A DNA stretch of 64,000 nucleotides from Pseudomonas asgharzadehiana (GCF_019139815.1 NZ_CP077079.1:3162001-3226000); one strand, 5' to 3'. Shown: positions 8,314 through 17,747, numbered from the stretch's first letter. Notes: generated by a model not told the origin, from the letters alone. Numbers and translations are program-made.

Positions 8314-10356
8314 TCAGCGCACGACGACCGAGGCCTGGGGGGGCACCTGAGGCGTGCGCGCTTCTTGTTGTACGATTTGATTGAGCAGTGCCGGCACATC
8401 CAGGATCAGGGCCACCGCGCCGCTGCCCAGGATGGTCGAGCCGCTGATGCCGCGCAGCGCGCCGAACAGCTTGCCCAAGGGTTTGATCACGGTCTGGAAC
8501 TCGCCGAGCAGGTCATCCACCACCAGCCCGGCCTTGTGCTCGGCATAGCGCACCACCACCACGTTCTGGCGGCGCGCCGCCGGGCCTTCGTGGCTGAAAT
8601 GCTCGCGCAGGTCGACCAGCGGCAACACCTCGCCACGCAGGTCCAGGTAGCCCTGGTCGCGGCTGGATTGGCGCTGGCGTTCGTCCAGTTCGATGCATTC
8701 CTGAACCATGTCCAGCGGAATCACGTAAGTGGATTGGTCGATGCCCACCAGGAAGCCATTGATGATCGCCAGGGTCAGCGGCAGGCGAATGCGCACCACG
8801 GTGCCCTGGCCAGGGCGGCTGTCGAGGTCGACGGTGCCGCGCAACAGGGTGATATTGCGCTTGACCACATCCATGCCGACGCCGCGTCCGGAGAGGTTGG
8901 TCACCGCCTCGGCCGTGGAAAAGCCGGCTTCGAAAATCAGGTTGTAGATCTCCTGGTCGCTGAGCTGCGCGCCGCTGGCGACCAGCCCGCGCTCCTGGGC
9001 TTTTTCCAGGATCCGTTCGCGGTTGAGCCCGGCACCGTCGTCGGCGATCTCGATCACGATGCTGCCCGAATCGTGATATGCGTTCAGGCTCAGGTGGCCC
9101 TTGGCTGACTTGCCTGCCGCGCGCCGGGCGTCGGCATTTTCGATGCCGTGGTCCATGGCATTGCGCAACAGATGCATCAGCGGGTCGCCGATTTTCTCCA
9201 CCACGGTTTTGTCCAGCTCGGTTTCCGCACCGTTGATGATCAGGTCGATGTCCTTGCCCAATTCCTGGCTGACATCGCGTACCACGCGGCGGAAGCGATT
9301 GAAGGTGTCGCCGATCGGGATCATGCGCAGGTGCAGGGCGCCATCGAGGATCTCTTCCACCAGCCCCGACACGGTGGAGGTGGCTTCCTGCAACGGGTCG
9401 TTGTTGCAGGAGCGGGCCAGCAGGCTGGCACCGGCGCTGGCGATAACCAGCTCGCCCACCAGATTGATCAATTCGTCGAGCTTGTCGGCATTGACCCGCA
9501 CGTAGGCGCCATCGCGGGGCTTGGCGTCGCTGCCCGTGGCCACGCGCTGTTGCGCAGCTTGCGTGGGGCTGGCGGGCGCGGCCTGGGTGACCAGCTCGGT
9601 GCCGGTGGCGGGGCCACTGTCGCTCGGCTCATCAACGGCGCAAATCTGTACTTCACAGTCATCGCGCACGAAATCGAAGACTTCGTTGAGGGTTGTGTGG
9701 CTGGCATTCGAACGCAGGTCGATCTCGAATCCCAGGTAGCAGCTTTCCGGGTCCCAGGCGTCCACGGGTGGAATGCTGTCGGTCAGGGTAGTGACCTGTA
9801 GCACCTGGCCCAAGGTGTCGAGGTAACGCAGGAAGGACAACGGGTCCATGCCGTTGCGAAACACGTCCACGCCGAAGCGCAGGGAAATATGCCAGAGCAG
9901 CTCGGCCTGAGGCGCGTCATCCGTCACGGCGATTTCGCCGCCGGCGGGGGCGGCCTGCAGCGGCTGATAGGCGCTCAGCGCCTCGCGCAACACCTCACCG
10001 CGTTCCAGCGTGGCAGGCTGCAGCGCGCCGTCGTGATGGTCGACCGCCTCGATCAGTTCGAGCATGTGGTCGCCGCACTTGAGCAGCAGCGCGATCAGCG
10101 CCGCATCCACGGTTACACTGCCCTCGCGCAGGCGGTCGAGTACATCTTCGACGATATGCGTGAACCCGACGATGGGCGCCAGGCCAAACAACCCAGCGGA
10201 GCCCTTGATGGTATGTGCGGCGCGAAACACCGCGCCGATGGCATCCTCATCACCTGGCTCGTTTTCCAATTGCAGCAGGGATTGCTCCATGACCTGCAAC
10301 AGCTCGCGTGCCTCGACGATAAAGGTCTGCTGTGCCTGATCGAGATTAATACTCAC
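8314..10356 (-). CDS. cheA: CheA chemotaxis histidine kinase
   Basis: Receptor-controlled kinase that phosphorylates CheY and CheB. 680 residues. Hpt domain with phosphorylated H48 (AAHTIKGSAG), a CheY/CheB-binding-type segment about 150-260, dimerisation helices about 290-350, then the ATPase with N box LLRNAMDHGIEN, G1 IADDGAGLN and G2 GRGVGMDVVKRN, and a C-terminal CheW-like domain ending near the stop. The start codon is GTG with AAAGGA about 8 bases upstream; no in-frame ATG lies nearby. The central gene of the operon. Confidence 0.96.
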   Translation of the reverse strand: MSINLDQAQQTFIVEARELLQVMEQSLLQLENEPGDEDAIGAVFRAAHTIKGSAGLFGLAPIVGFTHIVEDVLDRLREGSVTVDAALIALLLKCGDHMLELIEAVDHHDGALQPATLERGEVLREALSAYQPLQAAPAGGEIAVTDDAPQAELLWHISLRFGVDVFRNGMDPLSFLRYLDTLGQVLQVTTLTDSIPPVDAWDPESCYLGFEIDLRSNASHTTLNEVFDFVRDDCEVQICAVDEPSDSGPATGTELVTQAAPASPTQAAQQRVATGSDAKPRDGAYVRVNADKLDELINLVGELVIASAGASLLARSCNNDPLQEATSTVSGLVEEILDGALHLRMIPIGDTFNRFRRVVRDVSQELGKDIDLIINGAETELDKTVVEKIGDPLMHLLRNAMDHGIENADARRAAGKSAKGHLSLNAYHDSGSIVIEIADDGAGLNRERILEKAQERGLVASGAQLSDQEIYNLIFEAGFSTAEAVTNLSGRGVGMDVVKRNITLLRGTVDLDSRPGQGTVVRIRLPLTLAIINGFLVGIDQSTYVIPLDMVQECIELDERQRQSSRDQGYLDLRGEVLPLVDLREHFSHEGPAARRQNVVVVRYAEHKAGLVVDDLLGEFQTVIKPLGKLFGALRGISGSTILGSGAVALILDVPALLNQIVQQEARTPQVPPQASVVVR

Positions 10357-10396
10357 CTGGACATTCCTTTGTCGCTCATTGATCGGCTATGGCGCG

Positions 10397-10684
10397 CTAA
10401 AACAGCGTGCCGCCACATAAATGCAATGTTTGGGTAATCGCCTGGCTCTGCCCTACAAGGCTGACCGGCGTGCCGCCGGCGGCGGCTTCACGGCGGATCA
10501 CCGCCAGTAATTGCAGGCCGGCGCCGTCGATTTCCGTGACCTCTGACAGGTCGACCTCCAGGCGCGGCGCAGTGCTGATCCGGGGCAGCAGCGCAGCGGC
10601 CAGTTCGGCCACGGTGTAGATCGTCAGCTCGCCCTCGATGCCCACGCGGGCGGCGCCGTCGAGTGTTTCATGGGTGATAGGCAT
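10397..10684 (-). CDS. STAS-domain protein of the chemosensory operon
   Basis: 95-residue single STAS domain, the fold of anti-anti-sigma factors. The segment LEVDLSEVTEIDGAGLQLL aligns with the phosphorylation loop of SpoIIAA, but the phosphorylated serine position is Gly (D53-G54-A55-G56), so regulation by serine phosphorylation as in SpoIIAA is unlikely. A STAS protein between a cheY and cheA also occurs in the Sinorhizobium che operon, where it (CheS) binds CheA and speeds loss of phosphate from CheY1. A similar role here is inference. GGAGG precedes the ATG. Confidence 0.88.
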   Translation of the reverse strand: MPITHETLDGAARVGIEGELTIYTVAELAAALLPRISTAPRLEVDLSEVTEIDGAGLQLLAVIRREAAAGGTPVSLVGQSQAITQTLHLCGGTLF

Positions 10685-10706
10685 GGGGCCTCCGGGCCGT
10701 CGGCGA

Positions 10707-11075
10707 TCAGGGCAGGATCAACTTGGACACCGCCGCCAGCATCTGCGCCGGCTGGAACGGCTTGACCACCCAGGCTTTGGCGCCCGCGGCCTGGCCCTCG
10801 GCTTTTTTCGATTCCTGCGATTCGGTGGTCAGCATGATGATCGGCGTGAACTTGTAGCTGGCCAGCTTCTTGACCTCCTTGACGAAGGTGATGCCGTCCA
10901 TGTTGGGCATGTTCACGTCGCTGATGATCAAGTGCACCTTCTGCCCGTTGAGCTTGCCCAGCGCGTCCTTGCCATCGCACGCCTCGATCACCTCATAGCC
11001 GGCGCTCTTCAAGGCAATGCCGACCACTTGGCGCACGCTGCTGGAGTCGTCCACCACTAATACATTCTTTGCCAT
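10707..11075 (-). CDS. cheY: CheY-like single-domain response regulator
   Basis: 122-residue receiver domain without an output domain. Acid pair D9-D10 (VLVVDDSSSVR), phospho-acceptor D53 (IISDVNMPNMDG), switch Thr in MLTTES and conserved Lys in VVKPF. GGAG stands 6 bases before the ATG. Second gene of the operon, between the first MCP and the STAS gene. Whether it controls a flagellar motor or another output cannot be decided from the sequence; the operon has no flagellar genes around it. Confidence 0.95.
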   Translation of the reverse strand: MAKNVLVVDDSSSVRQVVGIALKSAGYEVIEACDGKDALGKLNGQKVHLIISDVNMPNMDGITFVKEVKKLASYKFTPIIMLTTESQESKKAEGQAAGAKAWVVKPFQPAQMLAAVSKLILP

Positions 11076-11084
11076 GCTGTGCTC

Positions 11085-12293
11085 CTAGAAAAAGGTGATG
11101 TCTTGTGAAGTCTGTTGCGCAGCGGCGTCGCCATGGTGTGTGCGCCGCTGCTCGTCGGTGGCGTAAGTGGCCTCCATGCGCGCCAGCCATTGCCGCGCAT
11201 CCACGTTGACCGGCTGGTCCGGCGACTGGCTGGCCTGCAGCAGGTGTTCATGCAGGGCATGCATGTTGTCGCGCACGTGACTGAGGATCTGGCTGACCCG
11301 GTCCTGGAATTGCAGGTTGACCAGCACGTCGGTCATCTCGTCGCGAATCCCGTAGCTTTCCTGCTTGAGCAGATCGGCGGAGTCGGCCAGGCGACCGGTG
11401 ATGTTCTGAAAGCGTTCGAGCACCTGCTGGATACTCTGCTCGGACGCCGCGACCGAGTGGCTGTCCTGGTCGGCGCTGCTGGAGGCCGCTTGCACCAGTT
11501 GGGTGATGGCGTTATTGATGATGTCGACCTTGGCCGACATCTGCTGGCCGGTCTCGCTGGACTTGCTCGACAGGCTGCGTACCGCATCGGCCACTACCGC
11601 AAAACCACGACCGGCTTCACCGGCGCGTGCCGCTTCGATCGCCGCGTTGAGGGCCAGCAGGTTGGTTTGTGCCGCAATGGCCGCCACGTCGGCGGCCATG
11701 CTGCGCAACTCACCGGTATAGGCAGTGAGGCTGCGCACTTGGGACAGGGTCTGGTCACGGCTCGATTGCGCGGCCTTGAGGGAGTCGATCACTTGGCTCA
11801 ATTCGCTGTCGCTGCGCGCCAACACCTTGAGGGCTCCGTCGGCGGCCTGCCCGTCGAGCTCGCCGGCGGCTTGCTGCGAGGCCTGCACGGTGTCTTGCAA
11901 CCGCGTGGAAATACCGGTGAAACGATTCGCCAGGCTGACAATGGCGTCTTCAGTCTGCTGGCGCGAGCTTTCCACGTGTTTGGCCCAGATCGGCATGGCG
12001 CCCAGCAAGACTTCGTCGAGTTGTGCCCGTGCATCCGCGCTCTGTTGCCCGGCCTGCGCCGCGCAAGGGGCGGCCAGCGCAAGGGCGCGCTGCACGGCTT
12101 GGCGCTGCGCCCGGGCGCTCCAGGCGCACGCGCCCAGGCCAACCAACGCCAGCCCCACGCAGGCCGCCAGGTTGGCCGGGGAGGCGGACTGCACGAGTAT
12201 CCAGGCGGCGCCGGGGATGACCGGGATGAAAGCGAACCAAAGAAAACGCGGATGACCAGGAAGGGCAGTACGGCTGGATTGACTCTGGGTCAT
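11085..12293 (-). CDS. Membrane-bound MCP-type receptor lacking a periplasmic sensor domain
   Basis: 402 residues, first gene of the operon. Two adjacent hydrophobic segments (about 17-36 and 41-60) leave almost no periplasmic loop. A coiled coil follows, and the MCP signalling tip [32 protein letters not shown] is well conserved. The C-terminal part carries [18 protein letters not shown], a motif shared with other sensor-less receptors. It has no HAMP domain that I can see. It may sense something in the membrane or cytoplasm, or act as an adaptor for the CheA/CheW array. The promoter of the operon should lie upstream of 12293. Confidence 0.88.
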   Translation of the reverse strand: MTQSQSSRTALPGHPRFLWFAFIPVIPGAAWILVQSASPANLAACVGLALVGLGACAWSARAQRQAVQRALALAAPCAAQAGQQSADARAQLDEVLLGAMPIWAKHVESSRQQTEDAIVSLANRFTGISTRLQDTVQASQQAAGELDGQAADGALKVLARSDSELSQVIDSLKAAQSSRDQTLSQVRSLTAYTGELRSMAADVAAIAAQTNLLALNAAIEAARAGEAGRGFAVVADAVRSLSSKSSETGQQMSAKVDIINNAITQLVQAASSSADQDSHSVAASEQSIQQVLERFQNITGRLADSADLLKQESYGIRDEMTDVLVNLQFQDRVSQILSHVRDNMHALHEHLLQASQSPDQPVNVDARQWLARMEATYATDEQRRTHHGDAAAQQTSQDITFF

Positions 12294-12412
12294 GAGTTCG
12301 GTCCCTGAACAGTGTTGCGGATATAAACAACATAGGAGTTATCCGCCCCAACCGCCGTAACTTTAGACCTCCCTGTATGCCTTCCGTCTGGTTTATGACC
12401 GCTACGTTACGT

Positions 12413-12943
12413 TCACTCCGTTGTTTCAACCCGTGCCGGCGTGCGAATAAACGTGCGAAACACGTGGTCCCACAGCGGTGAAGAGACCCCGAAGTTTTTT
12501 TCGATGCCTTGGCGGTGATGCAGGTCGTGGTTGGCAACCAGCCCCGGAATATAGCGATACGCCCAATGCTCGGGGCGGTGCATCACGTAATGCACCGAGA
12601 TGTAATAGAAGTAGCCGGTCACCGCGCCGATGAACGCCGAGGTCAGGCCGGTGTACCAGGCAAACAACAGCAGCGCGGCAAAGGTGGAGCTGGTTTTCCA
12701 GCTCGACACCCCGATATAGGCCAGTACATCAATGTGATGGGTCCAGTGCTCGCGGCGATACAGCGAATGGAACAGAAAACGGTGCGCGCAATACTCCACC
12801 AGCGTCCAGGCCAACAGGCCGGCGAGCAATTGCCACGGGGCAAGCGGCGCCAGCCAGAGCGCAAAGCCGATGAACAAGGGGATGGTGAAAAAATCCAGGT
12901 AATACGCGACTGACGACATCAGCCATTTGTTCGAAGCCGCCAT
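12413..12943 (-). CDS. Fatty acid hydroxylase / sterol desaturase superfamily membrane protein
   Basis: 176-residue polytopic membrane protein with the histidine clusters of the di-iron hydroxylase superfamily: HRFLFH at 54-59, HWTHH at 66-70, HRPEH near 135 and HDLHH near 152. Three or four membrane segments surround them. Such enzymes oxidise lipid or carotenoid substrates inside the membrane using O2; the substrate here is unknown. It stands alone, 119 bp from the chemosensory operon and 37 bp upstream of the response-regulator stop, on the same strand. Confidence 0.85.
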   Translation of the reverse strand: MAASNKWLMSSVAYYLDFFTIPLFIGFALWLAPLAPWQLLAGLLAWTLVEYCAHRFLFHSLYRREHWTHHIDVLAYIGVSSWKTSSTFAALLLFAWYTGLTSAFIGAVTGYFYYISVHYVMHRPEHWAYRYIPGLVANHDLHHRQGIEKNFGVSSPLWDHVFRTFIRTPARVETTE

Positions 12944-12979
12944 GTGCGGGTCGTCCTTGAGGTGCGATCGATGGGGGAA

Positions 12980-13468
12980 CTAGACCGGAGCGTCCCCGGC
13001 GGCGTGGAGATTGCCCGTTGATTCACGCCGTTGCAACAACTCGATCTGCTGCGCGGGTATCAGCTTGCGCAGGGTTTTGTACAGCGCGCGGGTTTCCAGC
13101 AGGTTCCATACCCGCAACATGGTTTCCAGCGCGTCCAGTGGTTTGCTGATGAAGTCGCGTGCGCCCAGGGCCAGGGCGCGCAGGCGGGTGTCGCGGGTGG
13201 CGTCGGCGGTGAGCACCAGGATCGGCAGGTATTCGCCCTGGGGGATGCGTCGGTTGAGTTGTTCGAGCACGGCAAAGCCATCGAATTCGGGCATGTGCAG
13301 GTCGAGGATCACCAGGTCCGGCTCGAAGCTGTTGAACAGTTCCAGGGTGCGCAGCGGCTGGGTACTGCTCAGTACATGGGTCAACCCTTCACGGGCGAGC
13401 AGTTGCTCCACCAGTTCAAGGTTCGGGCGTTGGTCGTCGATGATCAGAATGCGCAGGTCGGTGTTCAC
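12980..13468 (-). CDS. Single-domain response regulator (partner of hybrid kinase)
   Basis: 162 residues starting at GTG 13468 (VNTDLRILIIDDQRPN). Receiver domain with acid pair D11-D12, phospho-acceptor D56 (LVILDLHMPEFDG) and Lys in ISKPL, followed by about 35 residues without a recognisable output domain. The GTGA at 13465-13468 overlaps the stop of the hybrid kinase gene, which shows translational coupling. The frame stays open far upstream across the kinase gene, but that part has no receiver or other protein character. Confidence 0.9.
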   Translation of the reverse strand: MNTDLRILIIDDQRPNLELVEQLLAREGLTHVLSSTQPLRTLELFNSFEPDLVILDLHMPEFDGFAVLEQLNRRIPQGEYLPILVLTADATRDTRLRALALGARDFISKPLDALETMLRVWNLLETRALYKTLRKLIPAQQIELLQRRESTGNLHAAGDAPV

Positions 13469-15780
13469 GCGGGCTCCGGAAAATACTGGTCGAGGTGGGC
13501 GAGAAACGCCGGGATGTTGATGGGCTTGCTCAGCACCGCCGTTGCGCCGGCGTCCTGCAAGGCCCGGCGGGTAGGGTCGCTGGCATCGGCGGTGATCATC
13601 AGTACCGGGATGTCGCGGGTGAGCGCCGAGCCGCGCAAGCGCTGCAGCACTTTCAAACCGTCGATGTCCGGCAGCGAAACATCCAGCAGAATCAGCTGCG
13701 GCCGATGCTGTGCGGCCAGGTCCAGGCCCAGTTGGCCTTGCATGCTCGACAGCAGCTTTATCCCCGGCCGGCGTTGCAGCAGGGTTTCGATCAGCGCCAG
13801 GCTGGAGAGGTTGTCTTCGATGCACAACACGTTGCCCTGCACCCGGCAAGCGGCGGGGGCAGGGCGCTTCCATTCGCTGTCGATCACCGTGGGCACCCTG
13901 AGCGGTGAGCCCGGCAGGCGCGCGAACGGCAGCTCCAGGGTAAAGCGTGAGCCGATACCGACCTGGCTTTGCACGGTCAGCCGGCCGTCCATTTGCTCCA
14001 GCAGGCTTTTGCTCAGCGCCAGGCCCAGGCCGCTGCCTTCCACATTCGGGTCGGCACCCAGGCGCTCGAACGGGGTGAACAACTGCCCCAGGTGACCCGC
14101 CGCAATGCCTGTGCCGGTATCGCACACCGCTACACCGATACGCGGCCCGTCGACCGTGACCTCGATGCTCACCTGGCCTTCGCGGCGGTTGTATTTGATC
14201 GCATTGGACAGCAGGTTCAGCAGCACCTGGGTGAGGCGTTGGCGGTCGGCAACGATGCCGATATCGGCCGCCAGCGGGGGCAGGGGCTGCAATTGGATAG
14301 CCGCGTCGGTCGCCATGGGGGACACCAGCGTCAACGCCTCTTGCAACACCTGCGTCAACGGGATCGGGGCAATGTTCAACGCCAGGCCTCCCGCTTCGAT
14401 CTTGGCAATGTCCAGCACCTCGTTGATCAGCGTCAGCAGGTGCTGGCCGGCGCGCAGGATATGCCCGACCTGGGCCTTTTGTGTCTTGGCCGCGTCCATG
14501 TCCAGCAACTGCGCAAAACCCAGGATCGAATTGAGTGGCGTGCGCAGCTCGTGGCTCATGCGCGACAGAAACTCGCTTTTGGCGCGGCTGGCGCGTTCGG
14601 CTTCCTCGCGGGCGGTGCGCAAGGCGATTTCGGCGGCGCGGCGGTCGGTGATGTCGCGGGTGATCTTGGAGAAGCCACGCAACGCGCCGGTGCCGTCGTA
14701 CTGCGCGGTGATCACCACACTGGCCCAGAAGCGCGTGCCGTCCTTGCGGCAGCGCCAGCCCTCTTCGGTGTAATCGCCGTTGCCGGTGGCCTCGCGCAAG
14801 GCCATGTCCGGGTGCTGCGGGCACTCCTGGGGCAGGTAGAACACCGAGAAGTGCCGCCCGATGATTTCCTGCTCGGTGTAACCCTTGATGCGCTCGGCGC
14901 CGTTGTTCCAACTGGTGACATGGCCCGCGGTGTCGAGGGCAAAGATCCCGTAGTCCTTGACCCCGTCGATGATCAGCCGCAAGCGTTCCTCGTTGTCGCG
15001 CAAGGCGCGTTCGCGTTCGGCCAGCAGCAAGCCGGCTTCCACCAGGCGCGTGCCCAGTTGGCCGATTTCGTCGTGTTCCGGCGGTTGCGGCAACAGCGGG
15101 TGGCCCAGCGCCAGGCGTTGCGCATTGCGTTGTACGTTCTGTACCCGCGCGACAATCCCCTTGGACAGGAACAGCACCGCGACAATGGCGCCGAACAAGC
15201 CGCACACCGCCGCCAGCCAGGTCGACAGCAATAAGCGCTGACGGGTCTCGTACGCCGCCGCGCTGCGCTCGGCCAGCAAAGACGCTTCCAGGGTGAGCAT
15301 GGTGCCGATGTGTTGGCGCAAGGCATCGAGGATGTGTTTGTTGCTGATCAAAATGGCGCTGATCGAGTGCGGTGTGGCGTGGCTGTCGTCGAGCATGTCT
15401 TGCAGCCCGTCGATCTTGCCGTCAATCAGCGGCTTTATCGCGTTGAGTTGCTCGCGCACCCGCTGATCGCGAACGTTGCGGTCGAGCCGCAGCAGCGCGG
15501 CGTCAATCTGCGGCCTGGCGTTGCGGTAACTGGGCAGGAAGTCCTCGCGCCGGGTCAGCAGGTAGCCGCGCACGCTGGCCGCCGCTTCGGCGAGCAGGGT
15601 GTGCACGGCCTGGATATCGCCTTGCACGCGCAGCACCCGGCGCACGTCTTCTTCGGCGCGCGCGGTCTGGCGTTCGGTGGTGTAGATCAGCACCAGGGAC
15701 AGTAACAGCACCACCAACGGCAACGAAATAACCACCAGCGCCTTACCCCGCAGGGGCAGGTCGGCCCAACGGCGCTTCAT
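13465..15780 (-). CDS. Hybrid sensor histidine kinase (CHASE3-HAMP-PAS-HisKA-HATPase-REC)
   Basis: 771-residue membrane kinase. TM1 about 14-33, a CHASE3-like helical periplasmic domain to about 185, TM2 about 187-207, a HAMP-like linker, a PAS domain (VTSWNNGAERIKGYTEQEIIG), HisKA with the phosphorylated His in SHELRTPLNSILGF, an ATPase domain (NLLSNAIKYN, DTGTGI, GSGLGLALSKSL) and a C-terminal receiver with LILLDVSLPDIDGL. It overlaps the upstream LuxR regulator gene and the downstream single-domain regulator by 4 bp each. The signal is unknown. Confidence 0.94.
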   Translation of the reverse strand: MKRRWADLPLRGKALVVISLPLVVLLLSLVLIYTTERQTARAEEDVRRVLRVQGDIQAVHTLLAEAAASVRGYLLTRREDFLPSYRNARPQIDAALLRLDRNVRDQRVREQLNAIKPLIDGKIDGLQDMLDDSHATPHSISAILISNKHILDALRQHIGTMLTLEASLLAERSAAAYETRQRLLLSTWLAAVCGLFGAIVAVLFLSKGIVARVQNVQRNAQRLALGHPLLPQPPEHDEIGQLGTRLVEAGLLLAERERALRDNEERLRLIIDGVKDYGIFALDTAGHVTSWNNGAERIKGYTEQEIIGRHFSVFYLPQECPQHPDMALREATGNGDYTEEGWRCRKDGTRFWASVVITAQYDGTGALRGFSKITRDITDRRAAEIALRTAREEAERASRAKSEFLSRMSHELRTPLNSILGFAQLLDMDAAKTQKAQVGHILRAGQHLLTLINEVLDIAKIEAGGLALNIAPIPLTQVLQEALTLVSPMATDAAIQLQPLPPLAADIGIVADRQRLTQVLLNLLSNAIKYNRREGQVSIEVTVDGPRIGVAVCDTGTGIAAGHLGQLFTPFERLGADPNVEGSGLGLALSKSLLEQMDGRLTVQSQVGIGSRFTLELPFARLPGSPLRVPTVIDSEWKRPAPAACRVQGNVLCIEDNLSSLALIETLLQRRPGIKLLSSMQGQLGLDLAAQHRPQLILLDVSLPDIDGLKVLQRLRGSALTRDIPVLMITADASDPTRRALQDAGATAVLSKPINIPAFLAHLDQYFPEPA

Positions 15781-16430
15781 GGTTGTGCCACCAGGCCCAG
15801 GGCGATACCACGCACGGCCGCCTGGGTGCGGTCGGCCGCGCCGAGCTTGCCGATCACCCGTTCCACATGGGCCTTGGCCGTGCCGGTGGTGATGCCCAGG
15901 TGTTCACCGATGGCGCGGTTGCTCATGCCGTTGGCCACCAGCCCCAGGACCTGGCGCTCCCGTGGGGTGAGGTGTTCGCTGGGCGCCACGCCGCTGGCCT
16001 GGCGTTCGGCCATGCGCCGTAACAGGCGTGCGCTGACAGCCGCGTTGAGCGCTTCGCCGCCGGCGGCCACTTGCTGCAAGGCTTGGATCACCTCGGCACG
16101 GCTGGCGTCCTTGAGCAGGTAGCCCAGCGCGCCGGCATTCATCGCCGCTTCCAGGTGGTCGGGGCTGTCGTCCATGGTGAATATCACCACTTTCACCGTC
16201 GGCAGGCGTTGTTGCAGCACGCGCGCGGCGCCCAGGCCGTTGAGCACCGGCATGCGGATATCGAGAATGACGATATCCGGCAGCAGTTGTTCGCACAGCT
16301 CCACGGCATGTTGGCCGTCACACGCCTGGCCGACCACTTCGAACTGCGGGTGGCCGGCCAGCAGCGCGACAAAACCGGTGCGCGTGACTTCATGGTCGTC
16401 CGCCAGGACCAGGCGTAACACCTTGCTCAT
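15777..16430 (-). CDS. NarL/LuxR-family response regulator
   Basis: 217 residues: receiver domain with D11-D12 and phospho-acceptor D57 (IVILDIRMPVLNG), then a LuxR-type helix-turn-helix at about 150-210 (LTPRERQVLGLVANGMSNRAIGEHL, split by GIT). A DNA-binding transcription regulator, very probably phosphorylated by the NarX-like kinase just upstream, with which it shares 4 bp (16427-16430). Its 3' end overlaps the hybrid kinase start by 4 bp. Confidence 0.93.
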   Translation of the reverse strand: MSKVLRLVLADDHEVTRTGFVALLAGHPQFEVVGQACDGQHAVELCEQLLPDIVILDIRMPVLNGLGAARVLQQRLPTVKVVIFTMDDSPDHLEAAMNAGALGYLLKDASRAEVIQALQQVAAGGEALNAAVSARLLRRMAERQASGVAPSEHLTPRERQVLGLVANGMSNRAIGEHLGITTGTAKAHVERVIGKLGAADRTQAAVRGIALGLVAQP

Positions 16431-17593
16431 GGTGCAACTCCGTTGAGGCCGGCCGGCACGCTGGCCTGCAGGCGGGTGCCGCCATCGATCACGCTGGCGC
16501 AGGTGAAGCGCCCGCCCAGCAGGCTGGCGCGCTCGTGCATGGTGGCCAGGCCCAGATGCCGGGCCTCATCCCGGGGGTGGTCGTGTGCGAAGCCTTTGCC
16601 GTTGTCGTCCACCTGTAAAACGGCCATCTCGTCGCGCAGCCCCAGGGCCAGTTGTACCTGGCTGGCGCGCGCATGCTTGAGGACGTTATTGATGGCTTCC
16701 TGGCCGATCCTGAACACAGCAATTTCCACCTGGCTGGGCAGCCGCTGCGCACAGTGCGAGCGCCACACCACGTTGATGCCGGCGTCACGCAGGCGGTCGG
16801 CTTCTTTGTCGAGGGCTTTGAACAGGCCGAAATCGTCCAGCACCGTGGGGCGCAGGCCCGCAATCAGTTGGCGGCCTTCGCCGACGGAGTGCTGGGCCAG
16901 GCTGAGAATCGCCTGCAAGTCCGCGGCCAAGGCGTGTGGCAGGGGCGGGCAGCGGCCGGCGAACCCTTGCAGCCGTTGATGCAAACCGGCGAGGGTTTGC
17001 GCCAGGCCGTCGTGCAGGTCGTAGGCTACGCGTTTGCGTTCGTCTTCCTGGGCGCGAAGCAAGCGGTTGACCAGGTCGGACAGCGTACGGTCGCGCGCCT
17101 TGAGGGTGGTCAACAGCCGATGGTTTTCCAGGTGAGTGGCCAGCAGCGTGGCAAGCAATTGCACGGATTCGCTGTCTTCATGCTCCGGCGCGCGCAGGCT
17201 GACGCTATTGGCCAGCACCAATACGCCAAAGGCCTGGCCGTCACTGCCGCGCAAGGGTACTTGCAGCACGCTGTGCGGCTGGTCGTGCCAGCGTGGCGCA
17301 CGCAGGTCGCGGTCGGCAAGGGCGGCCAGGCTGGCCACCCGCGCGGGGCTGCCATGGCGGGCGGTGGCACTGGCGCTGCCCTCGGCATCCCATTCCTGCA
17401 GCACCCCGTGGTCCATCGCGAGGAACGCACAGGCCCTGACAAGCACCTGTTCGCGCATGGCCTCGGGGGCCAGTTGAGCCAGTTCCTGCCCGGTCTCCAC
17501 CAACAGGCGCAGGCGCGCTGCGCGGCTTTGCGACTGGCGAAAATGCGCGCGCATGGCCAAGGCGCTGCCGGGATCATGAGGTGTGTCGTGCAT
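16427..17593 (-). CDS. Cytoplasmic sensor histidine kinase (GAF-like plus HisKA_3)
   Basis: 388-residue soluble kinase of the NarX/DegS type. A GAF-like sensor region spans about 25-165 (VLVRACAFLAMDHGVL ... FGVLVLANS), followed by the HisKA_3 dimerisation helices with phosphorylated H194 (RVAYDLHDGLAQTL) and an ATPase domain (IGQEAINNVLKHARAS, DNGKGF, LGLATMHERASLLGG). No transmembrane segment is seen. First gene of a four-gene two-component unit; cognate regulator probably the NarL-type product downstream. Confidence 0.92.
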   Translation of the reverse strand: MHDTPHDPGSALAMRAHFRQSQSRAARLRLLVETGQELAQLAPEAMREQVLVRACAFLAMDHGVLQEWDAEGSASATARHGSPARVASLAALADRDLRAPRWHDQPHSVLQVPLRGSDGQAFGVLVLANSVSLRAPEHEDSESVQLLATLLATHLENHRLLTTLKARDRTLSDLVNRLLRAQEDERKRVAYDLHDGLAQTLAGLHQRLQGFAGRCPPLPHALAADLQAILSLAQHSVGEGRQLIAGLRPTVLDDFGLFKALDKEADRLRDAGINVVWRSHCAQRLPSQVEIAVFRIGQEAINNVLKHARASQVQLALGLRDEMAVLQVDDNGKGFAHDHPRDEARHLGLATMHERASLLGGRFTCASVIDGGTRLQASVPAGLNGVAP

Positions 17594-17747
17594 GCTGAAT
17601 GTTCCGGTCGCGAGGACGCTTATTAGACCTTGCTAGGCCCTTGGGCGCTATCTGCCAAATGGCATAGGCAAATGACTCCGGTTGGCCGATGGCGGCGGCT
17701 GGGCAGGTTGGCAAAGTGGGCTCACCGATCACCACTGGAGTTTCGTC

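Noticed and set aside
13469..15205. Upstream extension of the single-domain response regulator frame
   Set aside because: The extension runs in another frame through the hybrid kinase gene. Receiver homology starts only at GTG 13468, which overlaps the kinase stop.
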